A stretch of 62,619 nucleotides of DNA from Pseudonocardia sp. CNS-004 (GTDB taxonomy: Bacteria; Actinomycetota; Actinomycetes; Mycobacteriales; Pseudonocardiaceae), in assembly GCA_001942185.1 (NCBI GenBank), contig MKJV01000104.1, positions 1 through 62,619 on the forward strand. The letters are read 5' to 3'. The position numbers and the translations under genes are program-made. Numbering within the stretch: position 1 is the first letter of the stretch; each line of letters opens with the position of its first letter. Below the pieces are notes generated by a model that searched no databases, was not told the DNA's origin, and saw only the letters and a program-made list of their open reading frames with translations. Shown one piece after another: positions 1-7,422 of the stretch.

Positions 1-513
1 CGGTGGGGTCGGCGGTGGGGTCGTTGCCGGGGTCGACACCGGTGCGGGCGCGGACGTCGGCGGGGTGACCGGTGCCGGGCTGATCGGCGGGCTGATCGGT
101 GCCGGGGTGGGCGGTGCCGGGGTGGCCGGCGGCGTGGTCGGCGGCGGCTCGGGGACGAGCGGCTCGCCTTCGACCATCGGCATCCCGAGCTCCGGCACGA
201 TGAACGCGCTGGGCCCCGCCGCCCCCGGCTGCGCCGCGGTGGAGTGCTGCTCCGCGGGAGGCGCCGTCGGGGACGGCAGCACCGTGGCGGGCGGCACGGC
301 TGCGGGCGGCGCAGCCGGGGGCGGGGAGGCCTCCTGGGGAGCGGACACGGCTGCACGAGTGGCCGGGCGGGAGGTCTCGGGTTCGCCGGACGTGCGGGTC
401 AGGGCTGCGATCCCCCAGCAGAGCAGCACGATCACGGTGACGGCGGAAGCGATGGCGACCCAACGCCGTCTCCAATAGACGGCGGCGGGTAGCGGTCCGA
501 TCGGCTCCCACAC
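1..513 (-). CDS. membrane-anchored protein with Pro/Ala/Thr-rich tail (partial)
   Basis: The frame is open to the left edge, so the C-terminus is outside the window. From the GTG at 513 it reads a short cytoplasmic stretch (VWEPIGPLPAAVYWRRRW), one hydrophobic segment (VAIASAVTVIVLLCWGIAAL) and then more than 100 residues very rich in Pro, Ala and Thr. That pattern suggests a single-pass protein with a disordered extracytoplasmic stalk. The frame stays open upstream of 513 without a better start, so the start is uncertain. I do not recognise the family. A Gly-rich frame on the other strand (65-478) is only its shadow. Confidence 0.55.
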   Translation of the reverse strand, partial: MWEPIGPLPAAVYWRRRWVAIASAVTVIVLLCWGIAALTRTSGEPETSRPATRAAVSAPQEASPPPAAPPAAVPPATVLPSPTAPPAEQHSTAAQPGAAGPSAFIVPELGMPMVEGEPLVPEPPPTTPPATPAPPTPAPISPPISPAPVTPPTSAPAPVSTPATTPPPTPP

Positions 514-642
514 ATCACGCAGGGTATAGCGGCGACTACCACGAGTTGCGGACCGGGTCCTGCTCCGGCGCGTCGCGACGCGCCGGAAGCACCCGAGCGG
601 CGGTCGATCATTCGGGCTTCGATCATCCGGTCCGGTGCCCGC

Positions 643-797
643 GCGAGCGGGCCGGCGTCCCGGGGAGGCGCGCGGGGAGCGAGGGACGAACGACCGCACA
701 CCCGACGAACAGCGCAACGCCCGAACCCCATCCACCGGCGAGCGGGCCGGCACTGCCCCGCGGGGGAGGCGCGCAGGGAGCGAGGAACGAGCGACCG
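643..797. repeat. two diverged direct repeats upstream of mutY
   Basis: The segment at 643-696 recurs with small differences at 738-797. Both begin GCGAGCGGGCCGG, contain GGAGGCGCGC and a GGGAGCGAGG block, and end CGACCG. They lie in the 514-860 stretch that otherwise holds no convincing gene. Similar sequence continues as an inverted copy (see 738-838). Confidence 0.7.
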
Positions 798-838
798 AGC
801 ACCGGAGGAGCGGGGCAGTGCCTCGGAGGCCCGCTCGC
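738..838. repeat. interrupted inverted repeat before mutY
   Basis: The left arm 738-760 (GCGAGCGGGC then CGGCACTGCCCCG) pairs with 811-822 (CGGGGCAGTGCC) and 829-838 (GCCCGCTCGC). The right arm carries about six extra bases. The arms enclose about 50 bases that include the second direct repeat copy. It could fold as a long hairpin in the mutY leader, or it may be a decayed palindromic repeat unit. Confidence 0.65.
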
Positions 839-860
839 CCGCCGGAGCGGAGCGGAGGCA

Positions 861-1757
861 ATGAACACAGCCATGGCACGATCGTCACCCGTGTCGATCG
901 CCGCGCTCGTGCTCGACTGGTACCCGGCCGCAGCGCGTGACCTGCCGTGGCGCCGCCCGGAGACCACGCCGTGGGGCGTGCTCGTGAGCGAGTTCATGCT
1001 CCAGCAGACACCGGTGTCCAGGGTCGAGCCGGTGTGGACGGAGTGGCTCGCGCGCTGGCCCGCGCCGTCGGCGATGGCGGCGGCCTCCCGTGCCGACGTG
1101 CTGCGGGCCTGGGGCAAGCTCGGCTACCCGCGGAGGGCGCTACGCCTGCACGAGACGTCTGGCGTGATCGCGAACCGGCACGGCGACGTCGTCCCGTCCG
1201 ACGTCGAGGCATTGGAGTCGCTCCCCGGCGTCGGCTCGTACACGGCGCGGGCGGTGGCGGCGTTCGGTTACGGCCTGCGCTGCCCGGTGGTCGACACGAA
1301 CGTCCGGCGCGTCGTCGCCCGCGCGGTGCACGGCAGCGGCGACGCCGGTCCGGCACGCACGGCGGCCGACCTGGCCGACGTCGACGCGCTGCTCCCTCCC
1401 GACGACCGTTCGGCCGCGGTGCTGTCGGCCGGGTTGATGGAGCTCGGCGCCGTGGTCTGCACCGCGCGCGCCCCGCGGTGCGGGATCTGCCCGGTGGCGC
1501 TGGAGTGCACGTGGCGGTTGGCGGGCCGCCCGGAGTACACCGGGCCGCGCAGGCCCACACAGGGGTTCGCCGGCACCGACCGGCAGGTCCGTGGGCGGCT
1601 CCTCGACGTGCTGCGCGGCGCGGACGGGCCCGTGGAGCGCGCCGCCCTCGATGCCGTGTGGGACGACGCGGCCCAGCGCGACCGCTGCCTCGACTCGCTG
1701 CTCGTCGACGGGCTCGCCGAGCAGCACGACGACGGCCGCTTCGCGCTGCCCGTCTGA
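861..1757 (+). CDS. mutY: A/G-specific adenine DNA glycosylase MutY
   Basis: The 298-residue protein removes adenine mispaired with 8-oxoguanine in base excision repair. Visible signatures are the catalytic Glu context FMLQQT near residue 50, the helix-hairpin-helix LPGVGSYTARAVAAF, the catalytic Asp in VVDTNVRRVVAR, and the Fe-S loop C-x6-C-x2-C-x5-C (CTARAPRC then GICPVALEC). It lacks the C-terminal NUDIX-like domain of E. coli MutY, as is usual for the shorter actinobacterial form. The ATG at 861 has a GGAGG five bases upstream. The frame is open far upstream, but that part looks non-coding. The position near mhuD and clpC matches M. tuberculosis Rv3589. Confidence 0.95.
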   Translation: MNTAMARSSPVSIAALVLDWYPAAARDLPWRRPETTPWGVLVSEFMLQQTPVSRVEPVWTEWLARWPAPSAMAAASRADVLRAWGKLGYPRRALRLHETSGVIANRHGDVVPSDVEALESLPGVGSYTARAVAAFGYGLRCPVVDTNVRRVVARAVHGSGDAGPARTAADLADVDALLPPDDRSAAVLSAGLMELGAVVCTARAPRCGICPVALECTWRLAGRPEYTGPRRPTQGFAGTDRQVRGRLLDVLRGADGPVERAALDAVWDDAAQRDRCLDSLLVDGLAEQHDDGRFALPV

Positions 1758-2215
1758 TGGCCCGGACCGTTCGTTTCCGCCTCGACGACGGCGCGTGCGC
1801 CGAGCTCACCGCGCTGCGTTCGCGGTTGGCAGCGCACGGCATCGCGACGCCGGCCGAACCGCCATCGGTGATCGCCGCGGCGGCGGGGACGATCCCGCAG
1901 CCGGCCCGCGACGCGCTGGCCGTCGAGGTGCGGCTGCTCGCGCTGCCCTCGATCTGGTTGGAGACGCTCGGCACCGTGGCCGGGCGGCCGGACGAGTTGG
2001 TGCTCGCCGCCGTGGTCGACGCCGAGCTGCTCGCCGTGCACAGCGCGGTGCACGACGCGCTGGCCGGTCGCGTGCGTTCCCCGATCGCGGCCTACCTGCC
2101 GGGCACCTGGCTGCCGCATTGCGTGCTCGCCACCGAACGCCCCGCCGATGCCTTCGCGCTGCTCCACCCGGTGCCGACGGTCCGCGCCGCCGTGGTGGCG
2201 GTCGACGCGGACTGA
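1757..2215 (+). CDS. 2'-5' RNA ligase superfamily-like protein, degenerate
   Basis: The ATG at 1757 overlaps the mutY stop by one base, so the two are translationally coupled. The 152-residue protein has the size and two-lobed pattern of LigT/2H phosphoesterases, and its segment LPHCVLATE sits where the second H-x-T/S motif is expected. The first motif position reads PPSVIAAAAG and has no histidine, and the second lacks the usual Thr/Ser. A catalytically impaired member is therefore likely. The family call is inference from weak sequence features. Confidence 0.5.
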   Translation: MARTVRFRLDDGACAELTALRSRLAAHGIATPAEPPSVIAAAAGTIPQPARDALAVEVRLLALPSIWLETLGTVAGRPDELVLAAVVDAELLAVHSAVHDALAGRVRSPIAAYLPGTWLPHCVLATERPADAFALLHPVPTVRAAVVAVDAD

Positions 2216-2234
2216 CCGGTGACAACGGACCGGG

Positions 2235-2713
2235 TCACGGGCCGGCGAGCATGCGCATCACGGCGCGCCTGCGGTCGCCGGTGAGCGCGTCGATGTACAG
2301 CTCACCGCGCAGGTGGTCGGCCTCGTGCTGGAGGCAGCGGGCGAGCTCGCCGGTGCCTTCCACGGTGAGCGGCCTGCCGTTCACGTCGACGCCCTCGACA
2401 CGGGCGTACGCCGCCCGCAGCCGCATCGAGTGGGCGCCGGGCACCGACAGGCAGGCCTCCTCGCCGTCGTAGTCGCCGTCGGTGGCCACCAGCCGGGGGT
2501 TGACGACGTAGCCGCGGGCGCCGCCGACGTCGTAGGAGAACGCCGCGAGCGAGACCCGATCTGGTTGGCCGCGAGCCCGGCGCGGCCGGGCAGCGAGACG
2601 GTGTCCATCAGGTCGTCGACCAGCGCCGCGAGCGGTTTGCCGAACTCCGTGACCGGCCGGCACGGCGTGCGCAGCACGGGGTCGCCGATCAACCGCAGGT
2701 CCCGGACCGTCAT
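2235..2713 (-). CDS. def: peptide deformylase (one-base frameshift)
   Basis: This enzyme removes the formyl group from the N-terminal Met of new proteins and needs a divalent metal. Motif I is GLAANQIG, motif II is EACLSVPG (Ala where EGCLS is usual) and motif III is the metal site QHEADHL. The reading frame breaks after GLAANQIG near 2570, where restoring one G in a GGG run rejoins it to VSLAAFSYDV. The restored length is about 159 residues. Its ATG overlaps the stop of the PadR-like gene (ATGA), so the two form a coupled pair. It may be a second, regulated deformylase. Confidence 0.85.
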
Positions 2714-3219
2714 CGAGGGCCCGCCGGCTTGCCGAGCTGGTCGAGCACCAACCCGTGCCACTCCAGCTCGGCGCGCAGCCGCAGCCGCGCGTGCTCGAGC
2801 ACGAGGTCGTCCGCCGGGGTCTGGTCGGGCCAGCGGCGGTCGGCCAGGTGGTCGAGCCTCGACAGGCGGGCGGTGAAGTCGCGGACGCGGTCCTGCAGGT
2901 GGCCGCGCAGCGTGGCCTCGTCGACGTCGGATGCGGTGGCGAGCGCCAGGTCGACGGGGTCGGGCGGGAACCGGACCTCCTCGAACGCCTCGGCCTGCAG
3001 CACGGCGAGCTCCCGGCGCCCCTCGTCGGTGATCTCGTAGACCGTGCGCGCGGGCAGCCGACCCTCCTGCTCGGTGCGCAGGGCGCGGACCAGGCCCTCG
3101 TCCTCCAGCCGGTGCAGTGCCCCGTGCAGCGAGCCGGGACGCACGTCCGACCACAGCTCCGCGCGGTCGACCCGGGCATCGCCGCTCGCAGCGGGGCATC
3201 GACGGCCAGCACGCTGCAT
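2710..3219 (-). CDS. PadR-family transcriptional regulator
   Basis: The segment SLHGALHRLEDEGLVRALR followed by VYEITDEGRREL is the typical PadR winged-helix core, and a helical C-terminal part follows, as in PadR proteins of about 170-180 residues. The N-terminal 20 residues read poorly from the ATG at 3219. A one-base loss near 3170 would instead give VLAVDAPLRAAM before ARVDRAELW, so the true start may differ. The stop codon overlaps the deformylase ATG, which suggests PadR and deformylase are made from one transcript, perhaps with autoregulation. Confidence 0.75.
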   Translation of the reverse strand: MQRAGRRCPAASGDARVDRAELWSDVRPGSLHGALHRLEDEGLVRALRTEQEGRLPARTVYEITDEGRRELAVLQAEAFEEVRFPPDPVDLALATASDVDEATLRGHLQDRVRDFTARLSRLDHLADRRWPDQTPADDLVLEHARLRLRAELEWHGLVLDQLGKPAGPR

Positions 3220-3265
3220 GGCTCGAGATGCAGGCCGGGGCAGGCCGGTGACTACCCTTGGCGGC

Positions 3266-3577
3266 ATGGCCGTCGTGAAGATCAATGCGATCGAGGTTCC
3301 CGAGGGCGCTGGCCCGGAGCTGGAGAAGCGGTTCGCCAACCGGCTGCACGCCGTGGACGGCCAGCCCGGCTTCCTGTCCTTCGAACTCCTGCGCCCGGTG
3401 TCGGGCGACAACCGCTACTTCGTCGTCACCCACTGGACCGACGACGAGTCGTTCCAGGCGTGGATGAAGGGTGCCGGGATGCAGGCCCACTCCGGGGAGC
3501 GGGCGCGCCCGGTGGGCACCGGGTCGTCGCTGCTGGAGTTCGAGGTCGTGCAGGAGTCCAGGGCGTCCGGGTCCTGA
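3266..3577 (+). CDS. mhuD: heme-degrading monooxygenase MhuD
   Basis: The 103-residue ABM-fold protein matches mycobacterial MhuD (Rv3592) closely over its length. MhuD opens haem to mycobilin and releases iron without CO. The residues placed at the haem pocket in MhuD are at the same numbers here: Asn7 (VVKINAIEV), Arg26, Trp66 and His75 (QAHSG). The neighbouring mutY supports orthology. Expression is probably tied to iron or haem, but I see no iron box directly upstream. Confidence 0.92.
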   Translation: MAVVKINAIEVPEGAGPELEKRFANRLHAVDGQPGFLSFELLRPVSGDNRYFVVTHWTDDESFQAWMKGAGMQAHSGERARPVGTGSSLLEFEVVQESRASGS

Positions 3578-4401
3578 GCGACGTCGAGCGCGCCGCCGAG
3601 CTGATCCGCGGCGCGGGCGCGCTGCTGGTGTGCGCCGGGGCCGGCATGGGTGTCGACTCCGGGCTCCCCGACTTCCGCGGGCCGGAGGGCTTCTGGCGGG
3701 CCCACCCGCCCTATCGCGACCTCGGTCTGCGGTTCGAGGAGATCGCAGACCCGGTGCACTTCGCCGAGGACCCGGAGCTCGCGTGGGGCTTCTACGGCCA
3801 CCGGCTGGAGCTCTACCGGCGCACCGAGCCGCACACCGGCTTCGCCGTGCTGCGCGAGTGGGCGACCCGGTGGCCGACGCGCGTGTTCACCTCCAACGTC
3901 GACGGGCAGTTCCAGCGGGCCGGATTCCCCGACGACGCGGTGGCCGAGTGCCACGGGTCGATCCACGTGCTGCAGTGCACCGCACACTGCGGACGGCAGC
4001 CGTGGTCCGCCGACGACGACACGGTGGTGGTCGACCCGGAGACGATGCGCGCGCAACCGCCGCTTCCCTCGTGCCCGTCCTGCGGGTCGCTCGCCCGCCC
4101 CAACATCCTGATGTTCGGCGACGCGGACTGGGCCCCGGACCGGACCGCACGGCAGCTGCAGGCCCACAGGTCGTGGCAGCGCGAGCTGCGCCTCGACGGC
4201 ATCCGGCCGGCCGTCGTGGAGATCGGCGCCGGGACGGCGATCCCGACCGTCCGGCGCGAGGCGGAGATCGCCGCCGCGGCGAGCGGTGCGCTCGTGCGGA
4301 TCAACGTCCGCGAGCCCGTGGTCCGGCACGGACGGGGCGTCGGCCTCGCGTGCACCGCCATCGCCGGCCTCACGGCCATCGCCACCCACGTCGGCCACTG
4401 A
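3574..4401 (+). CDS. SIR2-family NAD-dependent protein deacylase
   Basis: The NAD-binding motif is GAGMGVDSGLPDFRG, followed by TSNVDGQFQRAGF and the catalytic His in AECHGSI. Two Cys pairs (CTAHC and CPSCG) form the zinc site. The protein should remove acyl groups from lysines using NAD. Homology starts at once after the mhuD stop, but no ATG, GTG or TTG lies there. The best start is a CTG at 3574 that overlaps the mhuD stop (CTGA). Either a rare start codon is used or a base is wrong. About 275 residues. Confidence 0.85.
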   Translation: MSDVERAAELIRGAGALLVCAGAGMGVDSGLPDFRGPEGFWRAHPPYRDLGLRFEEIADPVHFAEDPELAWGFYGHRLELYRRTEPHTGFAVLREWATRWPTRVFTSNVDGQFQRAGFPDDAVAECHGSIHVLQCTAHCGRQPWSADDDTVVVDPETMRAQPPLPSCPSCGSLARPNILMFGDADWAPDRTARQLQAHRSWQRELRLDGIRPAVVEIGAGTAIPTVRREAEIAAAASGALVRINVREPVVRHGRGVGLACTAIAGLTAIATHVGH

Positions 4402-4642
4402 CACGGATCAGGCCACGTGGCCGGCAGACGGAGCGCAATCGTCGGATCGAGGGCACTCACCAGCTCCGCCACCTCTCAGCGTGGCGGGTCCTCATCCACG
4501 GATCCCGACCCGGCTCACCGCCGAGTGCATCTCGACGCCCGGTGACGGCCACGGCGTCCTGGCGGAGCCAGCCGACACGGTCATGATCCGCGGTATCGGT
4601 TGTTCATGGCTGTCCCCTCGACCAGGGACACCCGATACTTCG

Positions 4643-4661
4643 GATCTTGCCCGGCAAGATC
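4643..4661. terminator. hairpin between convergent genes
   Basis: GATCTTGC and GCAAGATC are perfect 8-base arms around a CCG loop, between the sirtuin gene (ending 4401) and the convergent gene ending at 4700. It is close to the end of the minus-strand operon. No U-tract follows, which is common for actinobacterial terminators. The rest of 4402-4699 shows nothing I can support. Confidence 0.45.
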
Positions 4662-4699
4662 GCGGCCATCGGCGCTGATCACGCACCCCGGCCGGAGTA

Positions 4700-5302
4700 C
4701 TACAGGTGGAACCCGGCGGTCGTGAACACCCACAGCGAGGACGTGAGCCACATCGCGACGAACGCCGTGAAGAGGACCCCGCCGACCGCGGGAATCGCCC
4801 ACCGCGGTAGCCCTCGGCGCACCAGCAGCAGCATCTTCGCCACGAACGCCCCGTAGAGCAGGCAGCCGACCAGCGAGTGCACCAGCACCCGGGGCTCGTC
4901 CACGCGGAACCCCAGTGCGTAGAGGCAGTGGACCGCCACCGGCACGGTGAGGAGCACGGCGATGCGCCCGGACCAGCGGTGCACGGCGGGGACCCTCGGC
5001 AGGACGATGTCGATCCGGCCGTCCAGCACCATGGCCGTGGCGATCTGCACGAGCGACAGGACGAACGCGAGGGTCGTCAGCCAGGCCTTGACGTAGAGGG
5101 TGCCGGTGAACCACGGCAGCGCGAGCGAGAGGCCGGTCGGGGGGTGCAGGCGGCCGTACACGCCGAGCACGACGGCCACGGCCGCACCCACCGCCACCGG
5201 AACCACGACCGCCGCCCACGAGATGCCGGCGGGCGACACCACCTGCTGCGGCGGCCGCGCCGCGGCACGCGCACGCGTGACCTCCGGGTCGGGCACGGTC
5301 AT
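4700..5302 (-). CDS. five-helix membrane protein, DUF6529-like
   Basis: The 200-residue protein has about five hydrophobic helices. Histidines sit at helix ends in VHRWSG, VHCLYA and VHSLVG, a layout like small b-type cytochromes, so haem binding is possible but not shown. The family assignment (DUF6529) is from memory of similar actinobacterial proteins. Its ATG at 5302 overlaps the stop of the upstream gene (ATGA), which makes it the last gene of a kinase, secreted-protein and membrane-protein operon. Confidence 0.7.
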   Translation of the reverse strand: MTVPDPEVTRARAAARPPQQVVSPAGISWAAVVVPVAVGAAVAVVLGVYGRLHPPTGLSLALPWFTGTLYVKAWLTTLAFVLSLVQIATAMVLDGRIDIVLPRVPAVHRWSGRIAVLLTVPVAVHCLYALGFRVDEPRVLVHSLVGCLLYGAFVAKMLLLVRRGLPRWAIPAVGGVLFTAFVAMWLTSSLWVFTTAGFHL

Positions 5303-5957
5303 CGAGGAACCACCGGGTCCCCGCCCTCGATGCGCTGCACGTCGACGGCCACACCCCCGATCTCGAGGCCGCCGATGTCGTCCGGGTCGAGCTCGGGCGC
5401 AGGCCCCCGCTCCCCGGCCGCGTTGTTGATGCCGACCTGCCGCCCACTGGGCAACACGATCCAGCCGATGCGGTTCGGCTCCCCGTCCACCGTGGCCTTG
5501 CCTCGTAGATGCCCGCAGGCGGCCCCGCCACCGCCGCCGCGAACGGCACCTGCTGGTCGGCGAAGGCGACCTCGCCGAGGGCCGCCCGGTCCGAGACCGT
5601 CGCGGTGATCCTGGCGCCGCCCCGGCCCTGCAGCTCGATCTGTTCCCCGGACACGGTCCCTTCCATCCAGGACTCGACCCGCTCGCCGTCGCAGATGTAG
5701 GCGGATGCCTGCTCGCCGGACACCGCGACGGCCACGGTGACCTCGTTCCCGCTGGAACGGCCGACGTAGACGGCCTCCCTGCTCGGGACGGCCGACGTAG
5801 GCGGCGGCGGCTGGGTGTTCGCGATCGCGAGCGGCGGCGGTGGCGCCGCGGGGGCCGCCTGACCGGGTGCGGGTGTCCTCACCAGGCTCACCCCGAGAAC
5901 GACGACGGCGAGCGCGCCGACAGCTGCCAAAGTGATCAATGGACCATGCGTCCTCAT
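5299..5957 (-). CDS. membrane-anchored secreted protein of unknown function
   Basis: The ATG at 5957 has a strong GGTGGGGG upstream. The protein starts with a signal or anchor helix (LAAVGALAVVVLGVSLV) and a Pro-rich linker, then a beta-rich domain with AYICDGERVESWMEG. One base is missing near 5505: GIYEA rejoins KATVDGEPNRIGW in the next frame, giving about 219 residues. It begins 20 bases after the kinase stop and overlaps the DUF6529-like gene, so the three form an operon. Function unknown; it probably acts outside the membrane beside the kinase. Confidence 0.7.
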
Positions 5958-5977
5958 GTTCCCCCACCCGAGAAGAG

Positions 5978-7329
5978 TCAGCACATAGCGTCACGCAGCC
6001 GTTGCACGTTGCTCTCTACCACCTGTCGGCCGTCCGTGCCACGGACCAGGAAGCAGTAGGCCGCCGCGGGTTCCGTGGCGACCGTGAGGGTGGTCGCGTC
6101 GCCCGCGGGTTCCTCGCGCGGTTCGCCACCCTGCCTCGTCACCACGACGGTGTAGGTCAGGCCGGGGGTGCCGGCCCAGCTCAACCTGGTGGCGAGTGCA
6201 CCGGCCGGGTCGGGCGGGGCCAGCGTGACGACCGGCGGCCCGGACGCGCTCGCCACCGGCGGTGCGTCGTTCGCCGCTCCCGACGCCGAGACCCCGGCGA
6301 CGAGGATGCCGCCGGCGAGCAGCAAGGTCGCGGTCGCACCGGCGACGAGCCAGGGCAGCCGACGGCGCCGGGTCGCGGTCGCCACGGCAGGCGGCACGGC
6401 GGCCGGCACGACGGGCGGCGCCGGGGGCGGGTGCAGGGCGACGGTCTCCTCGTTCCCCACATCGGCGCCGTCCGCGGCGGGCGGTGGGTGGGGTTGCGTC
6501 ACGTCGCCACCCAGCTCCGCCAGCTCGTCGGCGGCCCTGCCGAGCGCCGGACGCTCGGCGGGGTTCTTGGCCAGCATCCCCGACACCAGCCCGTGGAACC
6601 GATCGCTCACGGACACCCCGGCAGGCCACACCACCGGCTCCCCGAGGACCCGCCGGGTGCGCTCGATGTCCGACTCGCCCCATCCGAGCGCGAACGGGGC
6701 GCGCCCCGTCAGCATCGCGTAGAGCGTGGCACCGAGCCCGTAGACGTCGGTCTTCTCGTCGATCCGACCGTCGTGGCCGAGGGCTTCCGGCGCCGCGTAA
6801 GCGGGGTTGAACCCGCTGGCGGTACTGCCGCGGAAATCCCGCAGAACGGCGAGCCCGAAGTCGGCGAGAACCGGCGCGCCCGAAGCACGGATGAGCACGT
6901 TCTGCGGTGTGACATCACCATGGATCACCTGCGCCGCATGAGCGGCGAGCAGCGCAACGGCGATCCGGTATCCGAGCTCCGCGGCCTCCGTCTCCCCGAG
7001 CGCCCCGCCGCGACGGACCACGAGTTGCTGCAGCGAGCTGTCACACAGCTCCGTGACCAGGTACGGCCTTCCGTCCGGAAGAAGACCCGCGTCGAACACC
7101 CGGATCACGTGCAGCTGGTCGTCCAACCGGCTCACCGCCTGGCACTCGGCCCGGAACTGGTTGGCCACCACCGGGTCGTGCAAGCGACCCGGAACACCTT
7201 CAGCGCCACCCACCGCCCGAGATGGGCCTGACGCGCGCGATAGACATCGGCGAATCCACCTGCGCCGAGAGGAGAAATGTCGACCAGGCCGGACAGATCC
7301 GGGGTGCCGGCAGGCCCCGCTGTCCTCAT
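5978..7329 (-). CDS. membrane Ser/Thr protein kinase with Fn3-like outer domain
   Basis: The N-terminal kinase domain has the P-loop GAGGFADVYRA, the ATP Lys in VALKVF, the catalytic loop HGDVTPQN, ADFGLA and AAPEAL. The loop keeps the Asp but has Thr where the Lys of HRDxKxxN is usual, so activity may be altered. A Pro-rich linker and one TM helix (LVAGATATLLLAGGILVAGV) follow, then about 95 residues resembling a fibronectin III fold. One G is missing near 7180, so KVFR continues as GRLHDPVV; restored length is about 450. It is transcribed away from the FtsK/EccC-like gene across a 93-base gap. Confidence 0.85.
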
Positions 7330-7422
7330 GGACGCAGCCTAACGTCGCTGCTCGAAATCCCCACTCCTCTTGGTGACGCACTAGTTTTGGCTGGTCGGTC
7401 GAGGGGGAACCGGGGGACGCGG

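Noticed and set aside
65..478. Gly/Ala-rich protein on the plus strand, like a PE_PGRS or cell-wall protein
   Set aside because: The opposite strand encodes a coherent TM plus Pro-rich stalk protein. The Gly-rich frame is the complement of Pro codons and has no good start site.
546..860. N-terminal extension of MutY by about 105 residues
   Set aside because: The stretch is repeat-rich, has no domain, and a good GGAGG-ATG lies at 861.
4420..4520. A possible tRNA-like fold on the minus strand
   Set aside because: No TTCGA-type T-loop, acceptor pairing or anticodon arm could be matched. No tRNA, rRNA or other RNA gene is seen in the window.
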